Assembly: GCA_019090225.1 (NCBI GenBank)
Contig: JAHRWI010000281.1
Span: forward strand, 1-6,475
Reading direction: 5' to 3'
Origin: Porticoccaceae bacterium
GTDB lineage: Bacteria > Pseudomonadota > Gammaproteobacteria > Pseudomonadales > Porticoccaceae
DNA: 6,475 bases
The notes beneath the pieces were generated by a model. That model did not search any database. It was not told the origin of the DNA and saw only the letters and a program-made list of their open reading frames with translations. The position numbers and the translations under genes are program-made. This document shows, in pieces, positions 1 to 6,475 of this stretch; positions within the stretch are counted from its first letter, which is position 1, and each line of letters begins with the position of its first letter.

Positions 1-2714
1 AAATACTTCTTCTATACATCTTTATCACTTATCTAATTGTCAATTTTATACTGAGCCCGTTTACAAATTTTAATGTTTCCGAAATAGGTTATATGTATGA
101 AAACCTGGCTAAATCTTTATTAGCAAGTCCTAAAGCTTATATCATACTGGTCATAACAGCTTTTATTGCGTCGCGAATGAACCTTTTTTATGGTTGGGAT
201 TTTAATGGCATATTAATACCTTCTTTACTGGCGCTGCAATGGTATCAGCCGGAAAAGTTAATTTTCACGTTCGTGGAAACTGCAATTATTCTGGCAGGGG
301 GGCATCTCTTTTTCCGCTTGCCGATGTTTAAAAATATGAGCTTTGAAGGCAGTCGCCTGTTGCTGCTTTTCTTCAATATCGGCTTTCTTTACAAGATTGC
401 CCTCGGCTTTGTTTTAGTAAAATTTTTCCCTACGGTAAAAATTACAGATTTCTACGGCTTTGGGTATTTGATTAGTACCTTGTTAGCAATGAAGATGTAT
501 CAAAAGAATATAGCCGTGCGAATGACTCGCGCAACGCTGCAAACTTCATTCGTTGCAATCTGTATCGCCAGTGTGATTGGTTTTCTATTCACCTTGGGTC
601 CTCATAGCAAGAGCTTCCAGGAGTCTGTTGTGACGACTGTTCCTGACGGTCACTCTTTCCAGTCACTGCAGAAATATTATACCGCCACCAGACCAGCTTT
701 ATTTGAATCATCGACAGTCGAGTATGACGAGCCCGTAGATAGCGAGTTACGTATTTTCGGTGAGGCTTTAGTTGCTGTAGATCGCTATGCAAGGGATCGA
801 CAGGATTATTTGCTAAGGCCGGTATCCGCGTTGCTGGATCGGATAGATTTCCGATTTATCCTGGTAGAAGACCAATATCTCGTTTTAGCTGATAAACAGG
901 CTCAGCGAGGTTGGGGACTTTATATCGTAAATCTAGAGCAAAAAAGCGATTTGGTCATCCATGTTCCAGATGGTTTAAGTGAAAAGTACACTGACATTGT
1001 AGGCCTAAAAATATTTGAGCACGTGCAGGCTCGAGCAATTGCCATCTCTACGTCTAAACGGAAACGCTCTGATCGGGGCGTTAGTGATGTATCTAGATAT
1101 CCGGCCACCTTGTTTCAAACGTTTCATCGGCATATTTCTGCTAACGAAGTATTGCAGGTGAGGGGCTATAACAAAGAGTTCCGCCGTCGCATTGCACAGC
1201 CGGAGGGTTCCTCGGGTGATGAGGCTGACACCCAGAATATCCTTTGGACCAAGAAGCGTCTGCCTCAGGACTTACCACTACCTATGCTTAATCAATGGTT
1301 AGGCCAGTTAGATATTCGATTCTCGACACCACCGTTTGAGAATATTCAACGGGATACAGTGATGTCTGGGTTTGCTGAACTGCTGCTGACACGTCGAGCA
1401 ATACGGTCACTGATCGCTAACATTGTTCCTTACAACTCCATAGAGATAAAGCAAGAACATGAAACTATCCAGGGCTTATTGCAAGCCACGGTTTTGGAAA
1501 CTAAGTCAGCCGTAGCCAGGCGTGGAAGCGAGGCCTATGAGGTGCCTAATCTTGGCGTGCTACTGTTTTGGGATGAGGAGGTTCTTGAGCCACTTTTGGG
1601 ACTGGTATCGGCCCACGAAAAAACCGGATGGACGCAAGATAATCTGGAGGAGCTATCTCGACTGGATTCAACCGTTTCTGCCTACAACTACCGTTTGAGT
1701 CGATTTGTCGAGGCAGCTGAAGGCCATGAATATCTGATTTTACGAGAGCCTGGCGGCGGTGAAGTGAAATACTGGGGGACGCTTGTTATCCGTCTGGGGC
1801 AGAGCAGTGCCTACCTAGTTGAAATCCCCCATCCATTATTTGAATTGAGTACATTTGAATTCGGGACTAGCTGGTTTATGCAGCTTAACGCGAGGTATTT
1901 ACTGCTAGCCGGAAGTCACCCCTACGCCAATGAGTCGGGTTTGGCCAATATGTCCAGGGTGGGGAATAGCCACACAATTTTTCAGTTAAGTCACCAGGCT
2001 TTGGTGCGAGCTGCCGATTACAAGGAGCTATTGCCGGTTCAGATTCATGGATTTACTACAGAAATAGGTAAATCTAACCCCCAGGAAGATATTCAACTGA
2101 GTTTTTCGCAAGCCCTTGGTGTTCCCGCTCACGTGCCTGCTGCTGGGGAATTATATCGTGCTTTGATCGATTCAGGCTTGAGTATCAGTCTCTTTGATGG
2201 TCACCGACAAGCTGCCTCTTATAATGCGGGGAATCACCAGCAGGCTCTGTACAGTGATCTCAACGACAGTCAGTTGCTGGCTTCAATTTGGCTCAACCCT
2301 CGGCTGCAATATCTTTACAAATACAAGCTTCATGGCAGCGCCACTCAGGAGCAGGCAAAGGGGCTGGGTGTAGATGTTCTCAAAGTAGATGTTAAAAACT
2401 GGCTGCCCACACAAGCTCAATCAGAATTGCCGCTTAGTGAACGAACTCTTGAACTAATCACTAGCTATAGCGACCAACAAAGTATTTTACAGCTAGACCA
2501 GTTGAACCAATATTACCCGCAACAGCGGCTTAAATTATTGCTTGATATTGACTCTGGTCAGGAGTTTTTATTGCTGATCGATTCATTGGGGAAATGGCAG
2601 GCACTTATTAACCCTAACGCATTGACGAAAGATACCGTGTCCTATGGCGAAGGAGTAGAGATTCGCAGGTTTATTGGAAATCGTGTACGTATACTGACAG
2701 CGAGTGTGCAGTGA
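1..2714 (+). CDS. PgsC/CapC-like membrane protein fused to two hydrolase-like (probably inactive) periplasmic domains; 5'-partial
   Basis: The frame is open from base 3 to the TGA at 2712-2714. The ATG at 93 is probably internal: the 30 codons before it contain no stop and encode a hydrophobic helix (ILLLYIFITYLIVNFIL), so the true start lies upstream. Counting from the Met at 93, residues 13-170 form several membrane segments that follow the PgsC/CapC pattern, including a WDFNGILIPSLLAL stretch like the GILPAGLVVPGYLAL of Bacillus PgsC. PgsC is the membrane subunit of poly-gamma-glutamate synthesis. Residues of about 221-440 and 483-742 are two copies of the domain that makes up the secreted protein encoded at 5127-5951. 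Copy 2 keeps IPH (H580) and QIHGF (H652); copy 1 has VPD and QVRGY instead. Both lack the late glutamate, so both are probably non-catalytic. A tail of about 130 residues follows. The soluble part is inferred to be periplasmic, since it has no cysteine and its paralogue is secreted. The PgsC-like call is fairly sure; the function is not. Confidence 0.8.
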   Translation, partial: ILLLYIFITYLIVNFILSPFTNFNVSEIGYMYENLAKSLLASPKAYIILVITAFIASRMNLFYGWDFNGILIPSLLALQWYQPEKLIFTFVETAIILAGGHLFFRLPMFKNMSFEGSRLLLLFFNIGFLYKIALGFVLVKFFPTVKITDFYGFGYLISTLLAMKMYQKNIAVRMTRATLQTSFVAICIASVIGFLFTLGPHSKSFQESVVTTVPDGHSFQSLQKYYTATRPALFESSTVEYDEPVDSELRIFGEALVAVDRYARDRQDYLLRPVSALLDRIDFRFILVEDQYLVLADKQAQRGWGLYIVNLEQKSDLVIHVPDGLSEKYTDIVGLKIFEHVQARAIAISTSKRKRSDRGVSDVSRYPATLFQTFHRHISANEVLQVRGYNKEFRRRIAQPEGSSGDEADTQNILWTKKRLPQDLPLPMLNQWLGQLDIRFSTPPFENIQRDTVMSGFAELLLTRRAIRSLIANIVPYNSIEIKQEHETIQGLLQATVLETKSAVARRGSEAYEVPNLGVLLFWDEEVLEPLLGLVSAHEKTGWTQDNLEELSRLDSTVSAYNYRLSRFVEAAEGHEYLILREPGGGEVKYWGTLVIRLGQSSAYLVEIPHPLFELSTFEFGTSWFMQLNARYLLLAGSHPYANESGLANMSRVGNSHTIFQLSHQALVRAADYKELLPVQIHGFTTEIGKSNPQEDIQLSFSQALGVPAHVPAAGELYRALIDSGLSISLFDGHRQAASYNAGNHQQALYSDLNDSQLLASIWLNPRLQYLYKYKLHGSATQEQAKGLGVDVLKVDVKNWLPTQAQSELPLSERTLELITSYSDQQSILQLDQLNQYYPQQRLKLLLDIDSGQEFLLLIDSLGKWQALINPNALTKDTVSYGEGVEIRRFIGNRVRILTASVQ
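3..62 (+). other. Last transmembrane helix of a probable first PgsC-like module
   Basis: This stretch translates in the frame of the 93-2714 reading frame as a hydrophobic segment ending in LSPF. That position matches the final helix of the downstream module, which ends in FLFTLGP before a soluble linker. The match suggests two PgsC-like modules in tandem, with the first mostly outside the window. This is inferred from position and hydrophobicity, because too little of the first module is visible for a real alignment. Confidence 0.45.
129..602 (+). other. PgsC/CapC-like membrane module
   Basis: Residues 13-170 (from the Met at 93) hold about five or six hydrophobic segments: roughly 13-28, 37-50, 55-70, 87-111, 122-135 and 149-168. 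The order matches Bacillus PgsC as remembered: a first helix, a GILIPSLLAL re-entrant-like segment followed by a QP turn, a basic loop (MFKNMSFEGSR), a long double helix, a TDFYGFGYLISTLLA segment resembling the FRGIGVIVPGLIA segment of PgsC, and a last helix. The comparison was made by eye; a profile search against the PgsC/CapC family would settle it. Confidence 0.7.
753..1412 (+). other. Hydrolase-like domain, copy A (degenerate)
   Basis: Residues of about 221-440 align along their length with the secreted protein encoded at 5127-5951. The shared landmarks are the strand GWGLYIVN, the PH position (here VPDG, D293), a hydrophobic strand (ARAIAIST), a TLF helix (339-341), the QIHGF position (here QVRGY, R357) and a late FAELLLTRR segment in place of FLHLELSEKTR. 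Each candidate metal-binding or catalytic position is substituted, so a structural or binding role is more likely than catalysis. The alignment is by eye. Confidence 0.55.
1539..2318 (+). other. Hydrolase-like domain, copy B (partly conserved)
   Basis: Residues of about 483-742 repeat the same fold pattern: YWGTLVIRL, then IPHPLFE (H580, with E584 where the paralogue has D112), NARYLLLAGS, a TIF helix (628-630), VQIHGF (H652) and a final LASIWLNPRLQ. The last segment aligns with FLHLELSEKTR in the secreted paralogue and puts W733 in place of E252. The two histidines are kept but the late acid is gone. It may still bind metal or ligand, but hydrolysis looks unlikely if that glutamate is the catalytic base. 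Confidence 0.6.
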
Positions 2715-5134
2715 GGCTTGTCGGTCGAATATTGCTCTTTGCTGTTGTGCTGGGTCTTGGTATCTGGCTCGGTAATATCTATTTATTACAATCTAAGAAT
2801 TTTTCCACTATCCCCTATGCTTTGCCTGAAGATGTCGAAACTACCGTTTCTAAAGTGTACCTGGTGACAGAAGGAAAGCCACTTGAATTTAAATTAAGTC
2901 AGGCCCCAAAGAAAATTAGATTGTCGAGTGCTGCTCGAATTATCGAAAATGAGTCTGCGGCACGAGAGTATACCTACTCGTTGTTATATGAATTCGTGAA
3001 TAAAGCTGGTGATGTACTTAGTTCACACACACATAGTTACCTGACTGAACCAGAGCAAACTATTGTGCTAGACAGCCAGACTGTACCCCTGCGATTTTTT
3101 AACACACGAAATTATTTGGTGGGGAAAATCCAGAGTATTTATTTTACTGCCAGCGAGTTTAAGAGGGCAGAGTTAATCCGTATCACATTGCTTGATAAAT
3201 CTGAGCTGATTAATGATATTGGTATTAGCGTTTATAAAAAATCGTTGACTAATTCAAAGTTAGCACCCGATGTGGTGTGGGCTCGCTATTCTGAGCAACA
3301 GAAAAACAACAAAGCTAAATGGAATGCGCTGCCCCCTGAATTCATCCATCAGGATGAAAAAAAAGTATTAGCGGAATATCGTTGGGCTCCCATCGCGCCT
3401 GGAGGGACTTTAGGGGCAGATTTTAAACGTCTAAGCCTTTATCGTTTGTCCCTTAAAAATGGACTAGAACTCAACCCGCTAAGGAATAATGTAGTTGATA
3501 ACCTTGCAGACAACGATAAAGCGGTTACCTTTCCGGTGCATAAGCCTGGGCAGGTAAAATTTAAGTTAAGTCACGATTTTCTCCCAAATAAGAGTTATCA
3601 GATCAGCATCCTGTGGCACCCACCTCATAATGGCGCGACACGGAATGAGACTCTTGATTTTGACCAGTCAGAGGTTTCGTTTGTTCGTGAATTTGAGCGC
3701 GGCCTGGTCGAGATTCGTAGCACTATCCCCGTTAGCGTGTTGGCCATAAGTGACGATGTAGATGTGCTGCCAGATGATCGACATATGTACACAGCGTATT
3801 TGGTAGACAAGGATCAGGGCATCGATTTTTCTATTCAATCCGATGATCAAACGATGACTCCGGCATCTCTCGACGTGCGTAAATTTACCTCCGCAAATCA
3901 CGGCTCTAGTGGCGCTGAGGTCAAGGCACAATATTGGTGGCTTGATAAGGCCGGGAAAGTTGTGCGAATGGGCTTCCTGAAAACATCGAATGTGCCGGAT
4001 CCTTATCGACAATTACCGACCGGCCAACAGGTCAGCGTACTGTATCGCAGTGTGCCGACTTATTTTATGCTCCCGCCTGAGGTGAAAACTATTCAGGTCA
4101 CGTCGGACGCACCGATCCTGACGCGACTATCAATAAGCCCACTTAATATCAAATATTTTAAGCAATTGCCCCGGCACAAACGAAGCTGGTTCGATGACGC
4201 AGAGGCTGTGGCACCCTGGTATAACCAAAAACCTGGGGATTGGCGCGGATTGGAGCGTTCGCAGAGGAAGTTTTTGTTGCGACGATTCCACACTCCGGTC
4301 ACGATTGCTCCTGAAATTTTGAGTGGCGATTTCCATAATCAGGGCACCAGGGTGGTGTCCGCCAATCACTTATGGCGCGATTTGATGGTGCCATTCGTTA
4401 GTAAGCAGCAAGTGCTTAGCCCGAATCTTGCCTATATCTACAGTCCGGTTAGTTCAGGGAAAGCTTTTACCCAGGCATCGGATCAAAATAAAGCTAAGCG
4501 CACGAGGTTGTTTTTTTTGAGGTCATCTGAGCAGCCGAGCCCAGTGCGTTTATCGATTAACGATCAACGGGATCAAGAATATTGGATGGTGGGGAGATGG
4601 GACCTGATCGAGCTTGACGGTATTGTCGATGGTAGCAATGTCGTTAACTTTTTAGATAATGATGATCGCTGGTATATGAATCACCAGGTTGCTGGGGGAG
4701 AAGAGGCCTATCGTTTACGTAGGGCTACCGGTATCACGGAGAATCAGTCGGTCAGCTTTTTGGTCAGTAAAACCAGCGAAAAAACCAGCCTGGTTCTACG
4801 TTATTTTTCGCTTAAAGATAAACCTGCGAGACTATCGGTCAAGATTAACGATGCCCCTGAGGTAGGAGCCTATTCAGCCTTCACGCGGAGGCGACATCGG
4901 TGGCAACTCAGCGCCCTTAATGGGGCGCCTGGCTATGTTTTGAAGAGTGATCGTCAGGTGGGTGGTGAGCACCAAATGTCATTCGGCCTTTACTCTGATC
5001 TTCCACAGCAAGACTACGAAATCACCGTGACCCTGGAAGAAGGTGAGGGTTATGTTGCTTTAAATCAGGTCAGCATTGGTGCTGCCGCTAAAGTTACAGT
5101 CTATAAAGCCGACGAAGGTGGCGAGCATGATTAA
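2711..5134 (+). CDS. Large signal-anchored periplasmic protein of unknown function
   Basis: The gene encodes 807 residues. It starts at a GTG whose last two bases are part of the TGA stop of the preceding gene (GTGA, 4-base overlap). No strong ribosome binding site precedes it, so translation probably depends on coupling. Later TTG or GTG starts would cut into the membrane segment and lose the two arginines before it (MRLVGR). Residues of about 7-27 form one membrane helix with an N-in, C-out charge pattern; no convincing signal peptidase site follows, so it is probably an anchor. The remaining 780 residues are rich in alternating beta-strand patterns (for example VKFKLSHDFLPNKSYQISILW and SLVLRYFSLKDKPARLSVKI), suggesting several beta-sandwich domains, with an aromatic and basic patch near 485-530. 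There is no cysteine in the protein. I do not recognise the family. Its place between the membrane subunit and the secreted hydrolase-like protein suggests an accessory or scaffold role in the same envelope process. Confidence 0.85.
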   Translation: MRLVGRILLFAVVLGLGIWLGNIYLLQSKNFSTIPYALPEDVETTVSKVYLVTEGKPLEFKLSQAPKKIRLSSAARIIENESAAREYTYSLLYEFVNKAGDVLSSHTHSYLTEPEQTIVLDSQTVPLRFFNTRNYLVGKIQSIYFTASEFKRAELIRITLLDKSELINDIGISVYKKSLTNSKLAPDVVWARYSEQQKNNKAKWNALPPEFIHQDEKKVLAEYRWAPIAPGGTLGADFKRLSLYRLSLKNGLELNPLRNNVVDNLADNDKAVTFPVHKPGQVKFKLSHDFLPNKSYQISILWHPPHNGATRNETLDFDQSEVSFVREFERGLVEIRSTIPVSVLAISDDVDVLPDDRHMYTAYLVDKDQGIDFSIQSDDQTMTPASLDVRKFTSANHGSSGAEVKAQYWWLDKAGKVVRMGFLKTSNVPDPYRQLPTGQQVSVLYRSVPTYFMLPPEVKTIQVTSDAPILTRLSISPLNIKYFKQLPRHKRSWFDDAEAVAPWYNQKPGDWRGLERSQRKFLLRRFHTPVTIAPEILSGDFHNQGTRVVSANHLWRDLMVPFVSKQQVLSPNLAYIYSPVSSGKAFTQASDQNKAKRTRLFFLRSSEQPSPVRLSINDQRDQEYWMVGRWDLIELDGIVDGSNVVNFLDNDDRWYMNHQVAGGEEAYRLRRATGITENQSVSFLVSKTSEKTSLVLRYFSLKDKPARLSVKINDAPEVGAYSAFTRRRHRWQLSALNGAPGYVLKSDRQVGGEHQMSFGLYSDLPQQDYEITVTLEEGEGYVALNQVSIGAAAKVTVYKADEGGEHD
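5114..5118 (+). promoter_or_regulatory. Ribosome binding site deciding the start of the hydrolase-like gene
   Basis: GAAGG lies 8 bases before the ATG at 5127. It supports that start over the in-frame ATG at 5076, which would place 17 residues in front of a well-formed signal peptide. Confidence 0.6.
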
Positions 5135-5951
5135 GAGTGCCGTTCTGAAATATATGCATATAATGTTAGTGCTTGGTTTGTGCTCGCCCTTGTGTTTTGC
5201 GGATAAACGTCTTGTGTCGATGGTGTCTGCGAGCGAGTTTGCTCAGCTGCAAAAATCTTTTTATGAATTATTAGGCGGGCAGTCTTCGCCAGCTGTGAAA
5301 GATTGGCAGGCTATGGGTATGGCGCTCACGGAAGATGATAATTATATCTACCTGGAGGCTGATCAGGTGACCAAGTTCGGCCTCGGGAAAGCGACGATCA
5401 GAAAACGTCCTATCTCGACTGACGCGCCGCTTATGCTGCAGGCTCCCCATCAATTTTACGATCGCCACACGGGTGATATAGGCCGAGCACTGTTTGCCGA
5501 TGAGGGTTTCATCGTTTATATAGAAAATACCGTGCAGCGGTATAGTGCTGAGCAAAGCGATTTGGCGCATCAAGAACGGAGTATTTTTTCAGCCTTTGCC
5601 GCGGCCTATATCGAGCGTTATCCTCAGGGCAGGGTGATTCAAATTCATGGTTTCAGCAGTGCAAAACGAAAAACCAAAGCGGGACGCTTCGCCGATATAA
5701 TTATCAGTAACGGTAGCCTTTTCCCGGATCAGAAATTACTGGCTATACAGGCTTGTTTGCGGCGACAGTTGAAGCTGGTGACGAGAGTCTTTGGCCTCGA
5801 TGTATTCGAGCTTGGGGCGACGACTAATACTATCGGAAAACGATTTAATCGACAGGGTGTTGGTCATTTTTTGCATTTAGAATTATCCGAAAAAACCCGA
5901 CAACAACATGGCGATCCAGCATGGCTTGAGGAAATGCAACAATGTTTATAG
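5127..5951 (+). CDS. Secreted M14-like / poly-gamma-glutamate hydrolase-like zinc amidohydrolase (predicted)
   Basis: The gene encodes 274 residues from the ATG at 5127, which overlaps the previous stop by 8 bases and has a good ribosome binding site. The N-terminus MIKSAVLK, a hydrophobic core, and CFA before DK (residues 23-27) form a signal peptide probably cleaved after A25, so the product should be periplasmic. Candidate active-site motifs are APHQFYDRHTGD (H108, D112, H114), SDLAH (D145, H148), QIHGF (H174), IIISNGS (192-197) and FLHLELSEKTR (E252, R258). Their order resembles poly-gamma-glutamate hydrolases of the phage PghP type, which have an HGG..E motif, an HG motif, an NR.G.GVQLE-like segment and an M14-like zinc fold. 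The NTIGKRFNRQGVGHFLHLEL stretch is the closest match. This is a by-eye similarity; an N-formylglutamate amidohydrolase relative is an alternative. The mature protein has two cysteines (C210, C273) that could form a disulfide. The same domain occurs twice, degraded, in the gene at 1-2714. Confidence 0.6.
   Translation: MIKSAVLKYMHIMLVLGLCSPLCFADKRLVSMVSASEFAQLQKSFYELLGGQSSPAVKDWQAMGMALTEDDNYIYLEADQVTKFGLGKATIRKRPISTDAPLMLQAPHQFYDRHTGDIGRALFADEGFIVYIENTVQRYSAEQSDLAHQERSIFSAFAAAYIERYPQGRVIQIHGFSSAKRKTKAGRFADIIISNGSLFPDQKLLAIQACLRRQLKLVTRVFGLDVFELGATTNTIGKRFNRQGVGHFLHLELSEKTRQQHGDPAWLEEMQQCL
5928..5933 (+). promoter_or_regulatory. Ribosome binding site for the fourth gene
   Basis: GAGGAA lies inside the end of the preceding gene, 8 bases before the ATG at 5942. 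It supports that ATG as a true start. Confidence 0.65.
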
Positions 5952-6475
5952 TCCGGCCAGTATTGGTCTTTCTACTGCTCGTTGTCTGCCCTCAGGTATA
6001 CACCTGGGCTAGACCTGTGGAAGCGCAAGATGTGATCTGGCGTCCTATTGCTCAGGAGGATGTTTATTTAGATGGTAAAGGGTTGTCTTATCTCAGCGAG
6101 GAGCTGAATCTAGCAGCGGGACAGCTTGAGGGCGGCACCTGGTTAAAGCTATTGCCCGGTGAAGAAATGGCGGTATTAGTACCCGTGTCTCATTGGCTTG
6201 ATGTAAGCGGCCTTAGCGCTTCCCTCTATGAGTCGGTGGCTCTGCAGGCGTCGGAGAGTCCTGGATTGTTTTACGCCATTTCCGGGCAGCATGTTTCAGA
6301 TTCTCGTCTCGTTATCCGGCCAGCTGATAGATCCCGCTTCGTGGTAATAAGGAACGTGTTGGGCAGTACCCAGGGAATTCGTTTGCAATTGGGAGCGTCG
6401 CCAAAAAACAAACCGCCATTGTTGAGTTATAAAGCACCTGATACTCACTTCGGAAGTGGGCCCACTCGTTTAACG
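5942..6475 (+). CDS. Exported protein of unknown function; 3'-partial
   Basis: The frame is open for 178 codons from the ATG at 5942 to the window edge, with no stop. The start overlaps the previous gene's TAG (5949-5951) by 10 bases and has a GAGGAA ribosome binding site. The N-terminus MFIVRPVLVFLLLVVCPQVY is a typical signal peptide, with possible cleavage after TWA (residue 23) or VEA (residue 28). The single cysteine (C16) is in the hydrophobic core and is not in a good lipobox, so a lipoprotein is unlikely. The visible mature part (about 150 residues) has alternating hydrophobic strands such as EEMAVLVPVSHWLDV and RSRFVVIRNVLG and looks like a beta-rich periplasmic domain. I do not recognise it. 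Its style resembles the protein encoded at 2711-5134, but no motif shared by both is clear. Position and coupling suggest it acts with the upstream three. Confidence 0.8.
   Translation, partial: MFIVRPVLVFLLLVVCPQVYTWARPVEAQDVIWRPIAQEDVYLDGKGLSYLSEELNLAAGQLEGGTWLKLLPGEEMAVLVPVSHWLDVSGLSASLYESVALQASESPGLFYAISGQHVSDSRLVIRPADRSRFVVIRNVLGSTQGIRLQLGASPKNKPPLLSYKAPDTHFGSGPTRLT

Noticed and set aside
1..92. AT-rich stretch as a promoter or leader region
   Set aside because: It is an uninterrupted in-frame coding extension for a membrane helix, which explains the AT richness.
3668..4012. 114-codon open frame on the minus strand
   Set aside because: It lies wholly inside the gene at 2711-5134, has no membrane or domain pattern, and its composition reads like an antisense shadow.
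4093..4369. Two overlapping minus-strand open frames
   Set aside because: They lie within the protein-coding body of the second gene in different frames and show no recognisable features; taken as chance frames.
4509..4519. Run of T residues as a possible terminator or slippage site
   Set aside because: It is inside an intact coding frame (LFFLR) with no hairpin before it, and the frame continues normally on both sides.
5127..5201. Possible lipoprotein signal in the hydrolase-like protein (cysteines at residues 19 and 23)
   Set aside because: The residues before each cysteine (LGL and SPL) do not fit a lipobox, while CFA before DK fits ordinary signal peptidase cleavage.
5271..5573. 100-codon open frame on the minus strand
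   Set aside because: It is antisense to the hydrolase-like gene across its conserved motif region; no start context or recognisable product.

Overview
The window is wall-to-wall coding on the + strand. It holds four consecutive genes whose ends overlap by 4, 8 and 10 bases, so they look like one translationally coupled operon cut at both edges. No RNA gene, insertion sequence, CRISPR array, promoter or terminator is visible, and there is no intergenic space to hold one. The signal peptides, a signal-anchored periplasmic protein and mid-range base composition suggest a Gram-negative bacterium, perhaps a gammaproteobacterium. The taxon is a weak inference; the cell-envelope location is better supported.

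Layout: (1) 1-2714, a membrane protein that is open at the 5' edge. It has a PgsC/CapC-like multi-helix module (the membrane subunit of poly-gamma-glutamate synthesis), preceded by the tail of what is probably a first such module. About 700 soluble residues follow, containing two copies of one domain. (2) 2711-5134, an unrecognised 807-residue protein with an N-terminal membrane anchor and a cysteine-free, beta-rich periplasmic body. (3) 5127-5951, a 274-residue secreted protein that resembles zinc amidohydrolases of the M14-like / poly-gamma-glutamate hydrolase type. (4) 5942-6475, the start of another exported protein, running off the 3' edge.

The main observation is that the soluble domain of gene 3 occurs twice more inside gene 1. 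Gene 3 keeps a full set of candidate catalytic residues (PH, a following D, QIHGF, LELS). The second copy in gene 1 keeps PH and QIHGF but has lost the late glutamate. The first copy has lost all of them. This looks like one active enzyme plus two fused pseudoenzyme copies, joined to a PgsC-like membrane module.

Working hypothesis (inference): the operon makes, exports, anchors or trims a glutamate-like polyamide or a related envelope polymer. Gene 1 would be the membrane and scaffold subunit, gene 3 the periplasmic hydrolase, and genes 2 and 4 periplasmic accessory proteins. No polymer ligase (PgsB/CapB-like) lies in the window; upstream is the natural place to look.
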